This document shows positions 42,370 to 53,590 of a DNA stretch of 64,000 bases, piece by piece. The stretch lies in NCBI RefSeq assembly GCF_001704415.2, contig NC_030811.1:73612069-73676068 (forward strand), written 5' to 3'. How positions within the stretch are numbered: position 1 is the stretch's first letter; each line of letters opens with the position of its first letter. Under the pieces are notes generated by a model. It was given only the letters and a program-made list of their open reading frames with translations. It had not been told where the DNA came from and did not search any database. The position numbers were made by a program, and so were the translations under genes. This DNA is from Capra hircus. Its lineage: Eukaryota > Chordata > Mammalia > Artiodactyla > Bovidae.

Positions 42370-43640
42370 AGCAAAAGGTCAAGTGAGTAAAAAATAGGAA
42401 AGAAAAAATAAATTAGAGGACCACTCCAGGGGGGTTAAAATGCAAAAAAATAAGAGTTCTAAAAACAAAACAGCGATTAGGGAAAGAGTAATCACCAGCA
42501 AAACAATTAAAGAAAATTTCTCCAAACCAAAGGTCAGGAGTTTCCAGATTGAACTAGGTGCCACTGAGAGCCAAGCACAATGGATACAACCTGACTCATC
42601 CCGTGGCTTGTCACTGTGAAACTGCAGAACACTGAGGTCAAAAAGACAATCCTAGGCTTCCAGAGAGGAAAAAAAAAAAAAAAAAAGAGATCATTTACAA
42701 AGGATCAAGAATCAATATATCATTCAATTTCTCAGTGGTCACAAAGAAACCCAGAAGACATCAGAGCATGTCTGTCAAAGTTCAAAAGAAAATTTATTTC
42801 ACACTGAAATTCTGTACATAACTAGTAAACTACCAATCAAATATGGATAAAGAATAAAGGTGTGTTCAGACATTCAAGACCTCAACAAATTTCCCTTTCG
42901 TTTATTTCTCCCTCCTCAGGGAGCTACTGGAGATGTATGTACTCCATTAAAATGAGAACTAAACAAAGGAAAAGAATGCATGTGATACGGGAAACATGCA
43001 GGAGAAAAATAAAGTGAGAAACCCTGACAACAACTGTGCACTTGCCGTAGGTGGTACAGGTCAAAGGTTTCCAGAAGAGGTGCCGCTGAAAGATGAGACT
43101 GATAGAATTCCTTATCTGTCAGAATCTCTGGAGAGGCTTAAACAATCATTAAGAAGGCAGGGCTTGGTTTAATGATGAATAGCAAAACAAAATAAGAAAA
43201 ACAAAAAGTGTGAAGGGAATAGAATTAATCAAAGTATATTACTTTGCTCAAGATGTTTGCCTAATCATAATGAAGTTAACACACAATGTAACGATATTGG
43301 GCACATAAAGAGGTGGGAAGTGTGGTGGGGGTTGGGGAAGGGCTAAGGGAAGGAAGAAGAGATGAACCCTCATTTTTCATTAAGTGAAGTCAATAGATAC
43401 TGCCTAAAAGTGACACAGCAAGAAACAGAAATGCAAACATTTCATAGAAATGAAGGTAAATATTAAAATAACCAGTTGAAAAAGGTGAAATGACTTTGAG
43501 GAAGAACAAACAGGGAAGGAGTAAGGTGGGAATATAGTCTCTGCTGTTTCATTGCAAAATTTACAGGATTTTTGCAGAATTGACTCTAACTCACAGATAT
43601 GTATAATTCTGATAAAAAATTTTTTTTAATAAATTAAGAG
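42370..43640 (+). mobile_element. HAL1/L1-like LINE remnant
   Basis: Landmarks in order: CCTGACTCATCCCGTGGCTT, CACTGTGAAACTGCAGAACA, AAAGGATCAAGAATCAATAT, CCAATCAAATATGGATAAAG and GGGAGCTACTGGAGATGTAT. These recall the 3' half of HAL1 or an L1M-type 3' UTR. A poly-A run sits at 42669-42685. 43641-43890 is unassigned. Confidence 0.5.
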
Positions 43641-43890
43641 AAAAAATATTACTTTAAACCCAAATTTTTGCCTCTGAAGAATTCTCAGTCTGGTGAAGGA
43701 AATAGACAGGAATATTAATTTAAGACTGAGTGCAGGTAAGTTCAACAAGGGATATGTTTGCACTGATTGAGGGAGCACAGAAAACAATTAACTACTATCT
43801 GGAAAATGGAAAGAGATATCTACGATGGGCAGAATATGAGACAATAAGGATGAAACAAAATAAACTGGGTGTTTTAGGCAATTAGCAATC

Positions 43891-44120
43891 CATAGTGCTG
43901 TGCTTTGTCGTTCAGCCGTGTCCAGCTTTTCTCTACCTCATGGACTGCAGTCTGCCAGGCTCCTCTGTCCATGAGGATGCTCCAGGTAAGAATACTGGAG
44001 TGGGTTGCCATGCCCTCCTCAGGGTATATTCCCCACCCAGGGATGGAACCCAGGTCTCCTGCATTGCAGGTGGATTCTTTACCATCTGAGCCACCAGGAA
44101 AGCCCAACCCATAGTGCTGA
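43891..44120 (-). mobile_element. Bov-tA SINE with target-site duplication
   Basis: GTCGTTCAGCCGTGTCCAGC, CATGGACTGCAGTCTGCCAG, CTCCTGCATTGCAGGTGGAT and a CTGAGCCACCAGGAAAGCCC end are inverted Bov-tA. CCATAGTGCTG flanks both sides. Confidence 0.9.
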
Positions 44121-44519
44121 TGTGTAAAAGCGGGATCCTGAATATTATACATAATATACATGTTAGGATATAACTTTAAAGTCAAAGAGAACATTAAACT
44201 GTCAAATGTTTATTAAAGGGAGTTGGAATGAGGAAGAAGTTTTGAACATTCCTGTGTTATTTTAACTATAAAAGCCAATAAAGAACTGCCTTTTTGGAGA
44301 ACAAAAAAAGTAAAAATGTGTATTTTACTTGGATCTTGTCTAAGGCAGCTTAGGCTAAAATGCAAAGAGGGTAGGTTTTGACCACGGAGTTAGTTAATGT
44401 ACAAAGAAATGTGAAAATTCTTTCCTCCATATGTGTTTGTAAGGAGTTGGGCCACAGTTTCAGAGAAGATACTTCTTAAAGGACAGTTCAAACAACATAA
44501 GTTTTAACTACCCATGTTC

Positions 44520-44631
44520 ACTTCTCAGATTTTTTTCAATAAATATGTACTTTAGTACTATATCATCCATGGTTAGTTGAATCCGTGGATATGGAACTAC
44601 AGATACAAAGGGCTGAGTATCAAGTTATACT
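44520..44631 (-). mobile_element. Tigger/MER-type DNA transposon fragment
   Basis: TTTTTTTCAATAAATATGTA, CCATGGTTAGTTGAATCCGT and GATACAAAGGGCTGAG resemble Tigger-family ends. A related end, CTGTATTGTTCAAGGGTCAA, lies beyond the BovB at 45425, so one element may have been split by BovB. 44121-44519 has nothing recognised. Confidence 0.45.
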
Positions 44632-45400
44632 TGGCTTTTCCACCAGACAGAGAAAAACATCTACTTCTGCTTCATTGACTATGTGAAGCCTTTGACTCTG
44701 TGGATCACAGCAAACTGGAAAATTCGCAAAGAGATGGGAATACCAGACCAACTTACCTGTCTCCTGAGAAACCCATATGTGGGCCAACAGTTAGAACCAG
44801 ATATGGAACAACTGACTGGTTCAAAATTGAGAAAGGAGTATGACAAGGCTATATATTGTCACCTTGCTTCATTAACTTATATGTAGAGTATATCATGTGA
44901 AATGCTGGGCTGGATGAACAACAAGCTGGAATCGTGATCGCTGGGAGAAATATTAACAACCGCCAGATATGCAGATGATACCACTGTAATGGCAGAAAGT
45001 GAAGAGGAACTAAAAAGCTTCTTGATGAGAATGAAAGAGGAGAGTGAAAAAGCTGGCTTGAAACTCGTCATTCAAAAAACGAAGATCATGGCATATGGTC
45101 CCATCACTTCATGGCAAATAGAAGAGAAAGGGGAAGCAGTGACAGACTTTCTTTTCTTGGACTCCAGAATCACCACAGACAGTGACTGCAGCCATGAAAT
45201 TAACAGACGCTTGTTCCTTGGAAGAAAAGCTATGACCAACCTAGACAGCATATTAAAAAGCAGAGACATCACTTCTGTGACAGAGGTCCATGTAGTCAAA
45301 GCTATGGTTTTATCCAGTAGTCATGTACGGATGTGAGAGTTGGACCATAAAGAAGGCTGAGCGCCAAAGACACGACTTAGTGACTGAGCAACAACAACTG
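44632..45400 (+). mobile_element. BovB (RTE) LINE reverse-transcriptase fragment, decayed
   Basis: Reads through the palm region of the BovB reverse transcriptase: FIDYVKPFDSVDHSKL, EMGIPDQLTCLLRN, a YADDT catalytic motif (near 44967-44981), AESEEELKSFLMRMKEESEK and RRLFLGRKAMTNLDSILKSR. Stops, frame shifts and a 5' truncation break the frame. BovB is the ruminant LINE thought to have entered by horizontal transfer. Confidence 0.9.
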
Positions 45401-45570
45401 AACAGAGAGTTGGGGCCCCAACCCCTGTATTGTTCAAGGGTCAACTGCATGGGAAAAATTAAATTTAGATTGACTTTCTACTGTGTGGGTGTGGTAAAAA
45501 TATTTGCAGTTTTCTGTCATTGGGACATTAACCTATGAACTAACCACAGTTCAAGAATATGTGATTGTAC

Positions 45571-45741
45571 ACTTCACTTTCACTTTTCACTTTCATGCAT
45601 TGGAGAAGGAAATGGCAACCCACTCCAGTGTTCTTGCCTGGAGAATCCCAGGGACGAGGGAGCCTGGTGGGCTGCCGTCTATGGGATCGCACAGAGTCGG
45701 ACACGACTGAAACGACTTAGCAGCAGCAGCAGCAGCAGCAT
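45571..45741 (-). mobile_element. Bov-A2 SINE fragment
   Basis: TTCACTTTTCACTTTCATGC, TGGAGAAGGAAATGGCAACC, GGAGCCTGGTGGGCTGCCGT and a terminal AGC repeat are inverted Bov-A2. Confidence 0.9.
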
Positions 45742-45907
45742 GCATCAGGGACAGAAAACTACCCGAAGTACTTAACTGAGATAAATAATATTAGAGGAAG
45801 GCAGGATAGAACACTACCAGTCTGCATGAATTACCTATAATCAGCTAACCAGATTCCCACATGTAAACCCAGGGTTTGAAAACAAGTCTACAAAGAAACT
45901 AAACACC

Positions 45908-46281
45908 AAAGAATTGATGCTTTTGAACTGTGGTGTTGGAGAAGACTCTTGAGAGTCCCCTGGACTGCAAGGAGATCAAACCAGTCCATTCAGTCCTGAA
46001 TATTCACTGGAAGGACTGATGCTGAAGCTGAAATTCCAGTACTTTGACCACCTGATGTGAAGAATTGACTCAATGGAAAAGACCCTGATGCTGGGAAAGA
46101 TTGAAGGCAGGAGGAGAAGGGGACGACAGAGAATCAGAAGGTTAGATGGTATCACTGACTGGATGGACATGAGTTTAAGCAAGCTCCGGGAGTTGGTGAT
46201 GGACAGGGAAGCCTGACATGCTGCAGTCCGTGGGGTCACAAAGAATCGGACACGACTGAGCGACTGAACTGAACTGAAGTG
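45908..46281 (+). mobile_element. BovB LINE 3' fragment
   Basis: GAATTGATGCTTTTGAACTG, GAAAAGACCCTGATGCTGGG, GAGAAGGGGACGACAGAGAA and GACACGACTGAGCGACTGAA, sense orientation. A small inverted BovB end (GTTGTTCAGTCGCCTAGTGG) follows at 46330-46390. Confidence 0.9.
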
Positions 46282-46687
46282 CTGCTATGGAAAACTATAT
46301 GGGGGTTATTCAAAAAATTTTAAATTACCATTGTTGTTGTTCAGTCGCCTAGTGGTGTCTGACTCTTTGCGGCCCCATGGCCCCCATGGACATAATTACC
46401 ATATGACACTGCAATTTCTCTCTGGGTTTATAGCCCCACCAAAGTCCAAGTGCGGCAGCCTCTGAGCTCCTAGAGTGAAAGGGCCACAGTGAGCTCCAGC
46501 ACCCACAGGTTGCGAGGCCAAAAGATGCGAGCGCGATGCCTCCCCGGGTCCGAGAAGCAGGAGCGGAATGAAGCGGGTGAGACCGCCTCCCCTGATCGGT
46601 GGGCAGGGCCAAAAGCGGGGCTGGCGGCGAAGGGCAAGCTCCGCCCTCAGGGGAGGGGCCAGCAGGCAGCGGCGCGTCGCTGCGCCG

Positions 46688-46693
46688 CACGTG
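46688..46693 (+). promoter_or_regulatory. PUS7: E-box in PUS7 CpG island
   Basis: CACGTG inside GCCGCACGTGTGCG, about 200 bp upstream of the candidate exon 1 donor. It is a site type used by MYC/MAX and USF factors. Use is inferred only. Confidence 0.4.
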
Positions 46694-46699
46694 TGCGAG

Positions 46700-46889
46700 C
46701 GAGGCGGCTGTGAGTCCGCCTGAGCGCTGCGGGGGCCTCGGCGTAAACCGCGCTGGCTGCCTATGCTGGGCTGCCCTCGTGGTTGGTTCCTCCGAGTGGC
46801 CCTTACCTCCGCCTTCCTCCGGCGCCAGGACCAGCGCGCCCGCATTCTCGTCGCCCGCCCTGCGCCGCGCGCACGCTCTCAGGCCCCGG
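46700..46889 (+). other. PUS7: PUS7 non-coding exon 1 (candidate, 5' end unknown)
   Basis: A strong donor, CCCCGG followed by GTAAGT, lies at 46890 in the CpG island. The first coding exon at 56.2 kb begins with a splice acceptor, so an upstream non-coding exon is required. This is the best candidate. The 5' limit given here is arbitrary. Confidence 0.5.
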
Positions 46890-47999
46890 GTAAGTGTGCG
46901 GCCTCCCCTCTGCCTCCTGGGCTCCGCGGCCAACCCTCGGCCCGGCGCCCCGGCCCGAAACCCCCCCTGGAAGGGGCAGCATGGACTCGGAAGGAGTCCG
47001 GGTCGTGTTCTGAGCCCGCGGCGCGTCCACGGCGCCTCCATTACGGATCGTGCCCGCGGGAGCGCGGCTGAAGCCCGGCTGGTCTAGCGCCTCGGCGGTG
47101 CCAGCCCCGCCCCCCCTGCTCTCCGGGCGGGTCCTAGAGGCTGCCGCGCCCTCTCTCCTCCCAGCGGCGCTGTCAGCGCGTGGATCCCTGTCCCACTCCT
47201 CCTCTTCTTTGCCCCCGAGGGTTCCTGAAGTCTTCTTCCTCCTGGAAGAGACAACCCGCCTTTATCCTGAAGCCCTTTGCAGCGCACCCGTTCACCGCTG
47301 GGCCCGCCCACGTTCTTTCATCCTCCTTCTTATCTCTCATTACTAACAGCGATCCTACTGTGTTCCGGGCAGGCTCTCAGGTGACTGTTTTATAGACGTT
47401 TCCCAGTGTAGGAGCAAACCAGAGTTTTTCTCGGTCGGATTTAAAAGAGTGGATGCAGCAGGGAATTGCTGGGCGTGTTGAAACTAATCCGCAAGGTGTC
47501 TTTACCTCCAGCCCTGCACCGAGAGATTGATTTAAAAGTAGACTCTCATTGCCTGGGCATTAGGGCCTGCCAAGAAATAAGGTTTGGAGAGTTTAGTTCT
47601 GTTGTCAGACCACTTTTTTTTTTTTTTAATTCCGAAAATATAACTAAAGGTTGGTTTTTGTTTCAAGTCTCTAATCATCTGTGAATCGGGCATGCCTCAT
47701 CACCTGGGGCTGCCTTGGCAGTTGAGGGAAATGTCAAAAATCAGACTACTGTACACTCATACTGAAAAGGGACTGCTGGATATGCAGTGATTTTGGTCCG
47801 TCATTAGGCAGAGTAGCCAACAGTTCGTATGTATTAATTTACAACTCCTTTTGAACTTATATTTTGGCAGAAACTGGTGCAGTAGAGCGATTAGTAAAAC
47901 ATGGCTTTTGGCCCCAGATAGGAGACCCTTGACCAAGTTTGCTCCTATCTCAGGCTCTTTGTTGGCCCTGTTTCCGCTGCTTTTCATGTCTAGTTCTTA

Positions 48000-48235
48000 C
48001 TTCAGGCCTTTGCTCAAAAGGCACCTCCTTAGACTTCACTGAAGAGCACCCCTCTTATTCTCACTGTCCTTACTCTGCTTGATTTGTGGCTTTTACAGAT
48101 GTGCGTTTCCTGAGATTGTTTTAATTTTTTTCTCTGATATGTAAGCTCAGTGGGGGCAGGAAATTTTCATTTCCCGAGTGCCTGGAACAGTGCCAGGCAA
48201 ATAAGAGGGGCTCAATAAATATGTGTGAAATAAAT
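48000..48235 (+). repeat. L2 LINE 3' fragment
   Basis: AGGCCTTTGCTCAAAAGGCA, TGTAAGCTCAGTGGGGGCAG, TGCCTGGAACAGTGCCAGGC and CTCAATAAATATGTGTGAAA follow the L2 3' end closely. 48236-50029, within PUS7 intron 1, shows nothing recognised. Confidence 0.75.
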
Positions 48236-50029
48236 CTAACAGATTTCATTACTTCACATATTAGAGTGTAGTGTGTGCCCTGCCCTAAGGAGAGGGCTCC
48301 TTACTGTGAGAGCTGGAGGGCTTCTTGATGGTTTGCAGAGGAGGAGGAGAGATGCATTTAAAAAGGATAAGTTGTGGAGGGTTTTAAAGTACAGATGGGA
48401 TTGAGACTAATATTGCTGTTTTTTCGACGTTCATTTTGCAGGACTATGTTAAGGGACTATCAATGTTGCATTAAAATTTTGGAAGTGCTAAACTTGATTT
48501 TTATTGTGGATTGTAGAGGAAGCTTATTTCTGAATCTAATTTCTTAATGAAAAACTTAAAAACTGTTGAAATTGTAAAATTTCTAATCCCATTTGGTTCA
48601 TTTGGAGTGTAAAAGAGATAAAATCTATTACTTTAATATTTCCTCTAATGAATTGTGTAGGACTTCTAGTTCATGGGTATGTATCAGTGGATTTCATTTT
48701 CTTCCCAGAAGCATCAAGTTTCTAGTCTCTAATATAGATTGCTTGACATTTGAGATGCTATCTTACTATTTTGGATAGCGTATTTGTGCAGCTTTGTTTT
48801 TTGAAAATTTTTGAAATTTCAATACCATTTTAAAAACCGATAAAGCTAGACCTTTTACTTGCCATCCCTCCCCCTCTTTTTTTTTCCTCCCTTTTTTTAA
48901 AGCCAGTCGTTTTTTTTACACCTTTGCTGTAGAAGACTTGAATATGTATATTTGGATTTTCCTGAATGCAAACTCATTTCCTTAGAGCAGTTGAATGGGG
49001 GCAGTCAGGGTTGTTCCATCTTTCTGGTTAAATTCTTCTCAGCCTCTTGGATGTTCACATGATCCTCTCTCATTTAGAAATTATATTTCATTTCAGTCTT
49101 CTCATTTATGTATTTTTTGCTTAAGAAATTGATGCTGATTTTAGTTCTGCCTGTCCTGGTCCAGAAGTTTGCACAGCTGTTCTAGTAAATATATTCTCAG
49201 CTTCTAGGCCCACAGACAGAACTTAGCAAAACGTATATTAAGTGATTTATAATCACTTGTGCTACATATACGTTAATAATTAATGTCTGTATTAGGGCCA
49301 TCGGCTAAAACAAATGGAAAGTAATTTTGTTTAATGAGCTTGTCTTTGCAATTAAATGTAACAAGAAAAAGAGATCAGGCAAGTGTCCAAAGTATCAAGA
49401 AAAAGACTGCCAAAAATACTAAAGGCCCGTTTATTTGGTGCTCTTGGCAGTGCTTTGAGGGTCTCTTAAAATTGAAATGATGTTTGAAGGAGAGAGCCAT
49501 GCTTAAGCATTAGCCCAGAAAACAAAAGAACCATAAGAAGCTTTGATTTTTTTTCCCCAGACTCAGCAGCACAGTTCTGCGGTGGAAAGCATCCATAATA
49601 AATATTAATGACCAACAGTTGAATAACAACAGCTTGAACAGACCTTTGAGCAAGTCATCATTTTTCTGCTTTCCAGAGAAAGGAACTGAGACTTAAAGAG
49701 TGGTGGCTCACTTGGTAAAGGGCATAGCCTAGATCAGACTCCAAGTCATATGCCCAGACTGCCACTCACCAAACAAGAGTTGACACCAGTGGTTGATACT
49801 TCAGATCCACCATCTGCTAATATCCTCATTCCAGGGATGTTAGGTGTAACAGTGCTGTCCTAAGCCTTCTAGAATTTCATTCACATGGGGAAGATGAGGG
49901 GATGGAGTGATACCTGTATTTTGGCTTAGGTGACTGGTAGTTTGTTGGTAAGATTCTTTGAGGTAAGAGATGCAATTTAAAAGAAGTGCATTTGTGGTGG
50001 GAAAAGATGAGATCACTTTAGGGCATGTT

Positions 50030-50180
50030 GAATTTGATGTTTGATTCCACCTCTTACTAGCTGTGTGAACTAGAGCAAGATACTCTCTGGGCTTCAGTTT
50101 TTTAGGGGCTAAGGTGGGACTAATAATGACACATAAGTCACAGGGCTGAAGAGAGGCTTGAATGAGCTCAGTGTGCACAC
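50030..50180 (+). repeat. MIR SINE
   Basis: CACCTCTTACTAGCTGTGTG and AGATACTCTCTGGGCTTCAG mark the MIR core in forward orientation. Confidence 0.65.
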
Positions 50181-50389
50181 GCTGTCATTGTTTAGCTGTT
50201 GTTCCCATTGCCTTGGACCCTTGAGTGAACAGGGAGTTGGAGATGGGTCTTGGCTGGAAAACGAGACTGAGAAGGAATCAGGACGGGGGAAGGAAGCTGG
50301 GGAAGTCAAGTGTAAGCAAGTTAAGCAGGAGGGGAAAAGAGCACTTCGAGAGGCAGGAGAAAAGCATGGAGTAGAAGCCAGATCCTCCA

Positions 50390-50515
50390 CCTGAACGTAA
50401 GCTTCATGCTGGTGGGCTGTTTATTTGATTTGCTTGTGTGTCGTGTTGTGTCGTGTATGGTGCCTGGAGTAATGCCTGGCACAGAGCTGCACGGTGAGTG
50501 TTGAGGGGATGAAGT
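50390..50515 (+). repeat. L2 LINE 3' fragment
   Basis: CGTAAGCTTCATGCTGGTGG, GTGCCTGGAGTAATGCCTGG and CACAGAGCTGCACGGTGAGT follow the L2 3' end. 50516-51005 has nothing recognised. Confidence 0.55.
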
Positions 50516-51005
50516 ACAGGTACGAGGAGTGAGTGAGTGTTAAAATGAGTCTGGACCTCCCTTCAGAGGGCCGCCGTTGTTTGGCAGTGGTTATCATAAG
50601 GGGCTTTGTGACTGTGCTGGTAGGAGGGGCACTGCCTGAGGACCCCTGTTTTCTTTGTGAATGGCACACGGGAGTTGGAGGGATGGCGAGACAGCCTGAA
50701 GGGTTGTTACGAGAAGAAGTCCACTCAACTGGCCTTCTGTTCGCCAGCCAGGAGCACAGGTGGAGACAGCACAGTTGGTCCTCAGTTGAGGTTTAGCAGG
50801 GATCTTGCAGCAGGACTAGTGAGCAAGAGGGTTGCGTGTTGGTTAGGAGTTTGGAGTTGTTGAGCTTTGGAGTACTTGAGGAAATGAAGATGAAAGAGGT
50901 GGTATCTTGGAACTGGAGGTCTAGGTGTGTTTGAAGAACAGGTAATGGGAGAGAGGAAGCAGTAGAGCTGGAGAGAGTGGTGGTTTGATGAGGGTAGAAT
51001 AGTTA

Positions 51006-51215
51006 GTGGCTTTGGTGGCTCAGAAGTTAAAGTGTCTGCCTGCAATGTGGGAGACCTGGGTTTGATCCCTCGGTCGGGAAGATCCTCTGGAGAAGGAAAT
51101 GGCAACCCACTCCAGTATTCTTGCCTGGAGAATCCCATGGATGGAGGAGCTTGGTGGGCTATAGTCCATGGGGTCGCAAAGAGTCGGACACAACTGAGCG
51201 GCTTCACTTCACTTT
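51006..51215 (+). mobile_element. Bov-tA SINE
   Basis: GGCTTTGGTGGCTCAGAAGT, TGCAATGTGGGAGACCTGGG, CTCTGGAGAAGGAAATGGCA and GTCGGACACAACTGAGCGGC. Confidence 0.9.
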
Positions 51216-51484
51216 ATACCTTGAACTTTTATAATAAGACATTTCAGACATTCACAGTAGAGAGAATGACATGGTGACATCCCCGTGTTCCCATCACCCA
51301 GTTTCAACAATTATCGACTCATGGCCAGTCTTGTTTTAAATCTGTACCTCACTCCACTTCCATTCACCACTGGTTAATTATTTTGAAATAAAGTCCAGAC
51401 TTCATATCTTTTCAACCATAAAGATTTCAGTCTGTATCTCTAAAACATAAAGATTCTGTTTTTAAGTGTAACCACAGTGATATT

Positions 51485-51712
51485 GCTGAAGTTGAAGCAC
51501 CAATACTTTGACCACCTGATGCGAAGAATTGACTTCTTAGAAAAGACCCTGATGCTGGGAAAGATTGAAGGCAGGAGGAGAAGGGGATGACAGAGGATGA
51601 AATGGTTGCATGGCATCACCAACTTGATGGACATACGTTTGAGCAAGCTCCGGGAGTTGGTGATGGACAGGGGTCGCAAAGAGTTGGACACGACTGAGCG
51701 ACTGAGTTGAAT
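51485..51712 (+). mobile_element. BovB LINE 3' fragment
   Basis: GCTGAAGTTGAAGCACCAAT, AAAAGACCCTGATGCTGGGA, TGGCATCACCAACTTGATGG and GACACGACTGAGCGACTGAG. Confidence 0.9.
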
Positions 51713-52084
51713 AGTGATATTGCATCTTAAAAGTTGCCCATACTATCTTAATGTCATCAACTGTCCCCACTGTTTCAATATCCCTGATTGTCTGATAAAT
51801 ACACTTTTAACAGTTGGCTTGTTAAACCTGGATTCAAAGAAGGATCCAGGTTTATCTATTCGTACATTCCCCTTTCCTCCTTTTCCTGTTGCTGTCCATT
51901 AGTTGAGGGAGTGTCTTGATCCTTGTTGAGTTTTCCACATTCAGACTTCTGCTGATTGCTTCCCCGTGCTGGTGGTGAACGTACCATCTTCTGTTTCTTT
52001 ATGCCGTCCAAACTAGTAGACACAGCTTCAGTCAGTAAGAACTTCATAGACAACAGCATGTCCTTTCAGGGGCCTGCAGCGTCT

Positions 52085-52090
52085 GGTTGT

Positions 52091-52124
<34 letters not shown>

Positions 52125-52138
52125 GTTGTCTCTTTTTT
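52085..52138 (-). mobile_element. Tail-only retroinsertion (poly(T) between direct repeats)
   Basis: GGTTGTCTCTTTTTT occurs at 52085-52099 and again at 52124-52138, with only T residues between. The duplicated site ends in a T run, as expected for an L1-machinery target-site duplication next to an inverted poly(A) tail. No element body is present. Confidence 0.6.
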
Positions 52139-52359
52139 GTGATGTTAGTGGCCATTGATGTCGTTGCCCAGGGCCAGTATTTCATTAGGGAATTGCTACT
52201 TAGTTGTGTCTTTGATCTCTGTAGATGGGGAAGAGTTTTGACTCCTGTTTCAAGACTTCTCAGAAATATCTACTGATGCTTGTTATACTTCTCTGGATTC
52301 TCTGGCAGGTATTAGAGTTAACATCCTCAGAGTCTGCACACCCCTTGAAGGGGGACAGG

Positions 52360-52560
52360 AGACTAGCATTTATTTAGTTCCTACTGTGGCTAGCCACTCT
52401 GTGTTTGTCATCTCATTTCATTTTCACAACAGTCCTATGAAGCACATATTACTCACGTTTTTCAGCTGAAGAACAGGGGCTAGGAGAGGTTCTTTACTCT
52501 GACCAGTTCTGCAGCTGGAAAGTGGGGCGGGAAAGCCTGGTGTTTGGGTGCCTGTATGGG
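52360..52560 (-). repeat. MIR SINE
   Basis: TCATCTCATTTCATTTTCAC, AACAGTCCTATGAAGCACAT and TTCTGCAGCTGGAAAGTGGG give the inverted MIR pattern. Confidence 0.65.
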
Positions 52561-52669
52561 TAGTGCACACGAAGGGAGGTAAAATGGGAAGACGTGGACT
52601 TAATAGAGAGGAGGGCATGGGATTTGGGCCTCAAGGTCTTCAGAGGAGTCTTAAAGGACAGGCGGTGGT

Positions 52670-52792
52670 GGTGTAGTGGTGCTCAGTCGTGTCGGACTCT
52701 TTGCAACGCCATGGATTGCAGCACACCAGGCTCTCCCATCCTTCACTATCTCCTGGAGTTGGCTCAGTTTCATGTCCATCGAGTCAGGTGAG
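52670..52792 (-). mobile_element. BovB 3' terminal fragment
   Basis: GCTCAGTCGTGTCGGACTCT, GGATTGCAGCACACCAGGCT and TTCATGTCCATCGAGTCAGG are inverted BovB 3' end. Confidence 0.85.
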
Positions 52793-52854
52793 ACTAGGTT
52801 AATCTGAGAATACAGATATGGAGGCCTTCCCACTGGAGAGAGTTCTGTGAGCAG

Positions 52855-53073
52855 TCAGGCTGGGATTGGGACCTGTGGGCGCTGGGCCTGAGTTAGAGGC
52901 GCGTGTGGAGGATTGGAAATCCACACAGTGCTGGATGATGCATGGTACCGAAGCAGAATGGGGAAGAGGAAGTAACTGGTGTTTCTGTTGAGGCTCTTGG
53001 CCCTCAGGTTGTTGAGAAAGAGCCTGATGAGTTCTCTGCATTCTGGGAAGGAGGTAGATGTGCAGCTCACCAT
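52855..53073 (-). other. Unrecognised minus-strand open frame
   Basis: A 72-codon frame holds the protein-like stretch FPECRELIRLFLNNLRAKSL and then NRNTSYFLFPILLRYH. I cannot name a family. It lies just 3' of the RPS15 pseudogene on the same strand and could be a second pseudogene piece or chance. Confidence 0.2.
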
Positions 53074-53214
53074 AAAGCCTGAGCCCTCCCTGGAGAGAGC
53101 AGATTGCAGGACTCGGAAGGGTATCAGGACCTCCTGGTAGATCCTGTCATGCCAGCTGGGAACTTGGGGTGGGGAGGGGGTTGTTTTCTTCTAGAGATGT
53201 CTGTGTCTCTTTTG

Positions 53215-53590
53215 GCTGGCAGGCTGCTTGAGGGGACTGAATTGGGACAAATGGGTGGCCCTGATGTCCCTGGGTTGTAGGTAACTGAGAACTCGCCCAG
53301 GCTGTGGCTGGTCATCTCAGGCTTAATTTCCACTTGGTTGAAAGTCTTGCCATTGTAGATGCCCACCGTGCAGCCCACCACCTCAGGCAGGATGATTGCA
53401 TCATGCAAGCGTGTCTTCACACCTGGGGCGTCTCGGTGGGCGGTGCCTCCTTCTTGGCTTCCTGCAGGCACTTCTACAGCCATGCTGCTCATTCTGGAGG
53501 CCACGGTTCCAGGTCAGCAGCTCACAGGACGTGCTCAGACCCTGGTTGAGGTCCACACTGCCGCTGGGGAGCTGTTGTGGGTTTGAGGGG
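53215..53590 (-). pseudogene. RPS15: RPS15 processed pseudogene
   Basis: On the minus strand, a ribosomal protein S15 coding sequence without introns is recognisable: a GVDL-like piece, NRGL, then LHDAIILPEVVGCTVGIYNG, KTFNQVEIKPEM and LGEFSVTY. Internal deletions, frame shifts and a loss of the basic RQRRR region break it. It is antisense in PUS7 intron 1. It is a retrocopy made by L1 machinery and not a working gene. Confidence 0.85.

Larger units (their letters stand above)
46450..47340. promoter_or_regulatory. PUS7: PUS7 CpG island and promoter
   Basis: Strongly CpG- and GC-rich, with several GC-box-like GGGGCGG/CCGCCC elements. A canonical E-box CACGTG lies at 46688-46693. It surrounds the candidate non-coding exon 1. 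Long open frames here on both strands reflect GC content. Confidence 0.8.
51216..52300 (-). mobile_element. Ancient L1-type fragment, interrupted by BovB and a poly(T) insertion
   Basis: CACCCAGTTTCAACAATTAT, TTATTTTGAAATAAAGTCCA, CCCTGATTGTCTGATAAATA, TTGAGTTTTCCACATTCAGA and CAGTATTTCATTAGGGAATT are phrases of an old inverted L1-like 3' region. A BovB piece (51485-51712) and the tail-only insertion (52085-52138) cut it. Confidence 0.5.

Noticed and set aside
46349..47041. 230-codon minus-strand open frame in the PUS7 CpG island
   Set aside because: Composition is Arg/Ala/Gly/Pro-rich as expected from GC-rich DNA. There are no domains, overlapping frames are open on both strands, and its 5' half lies over the PUS7 exon 1 donor.
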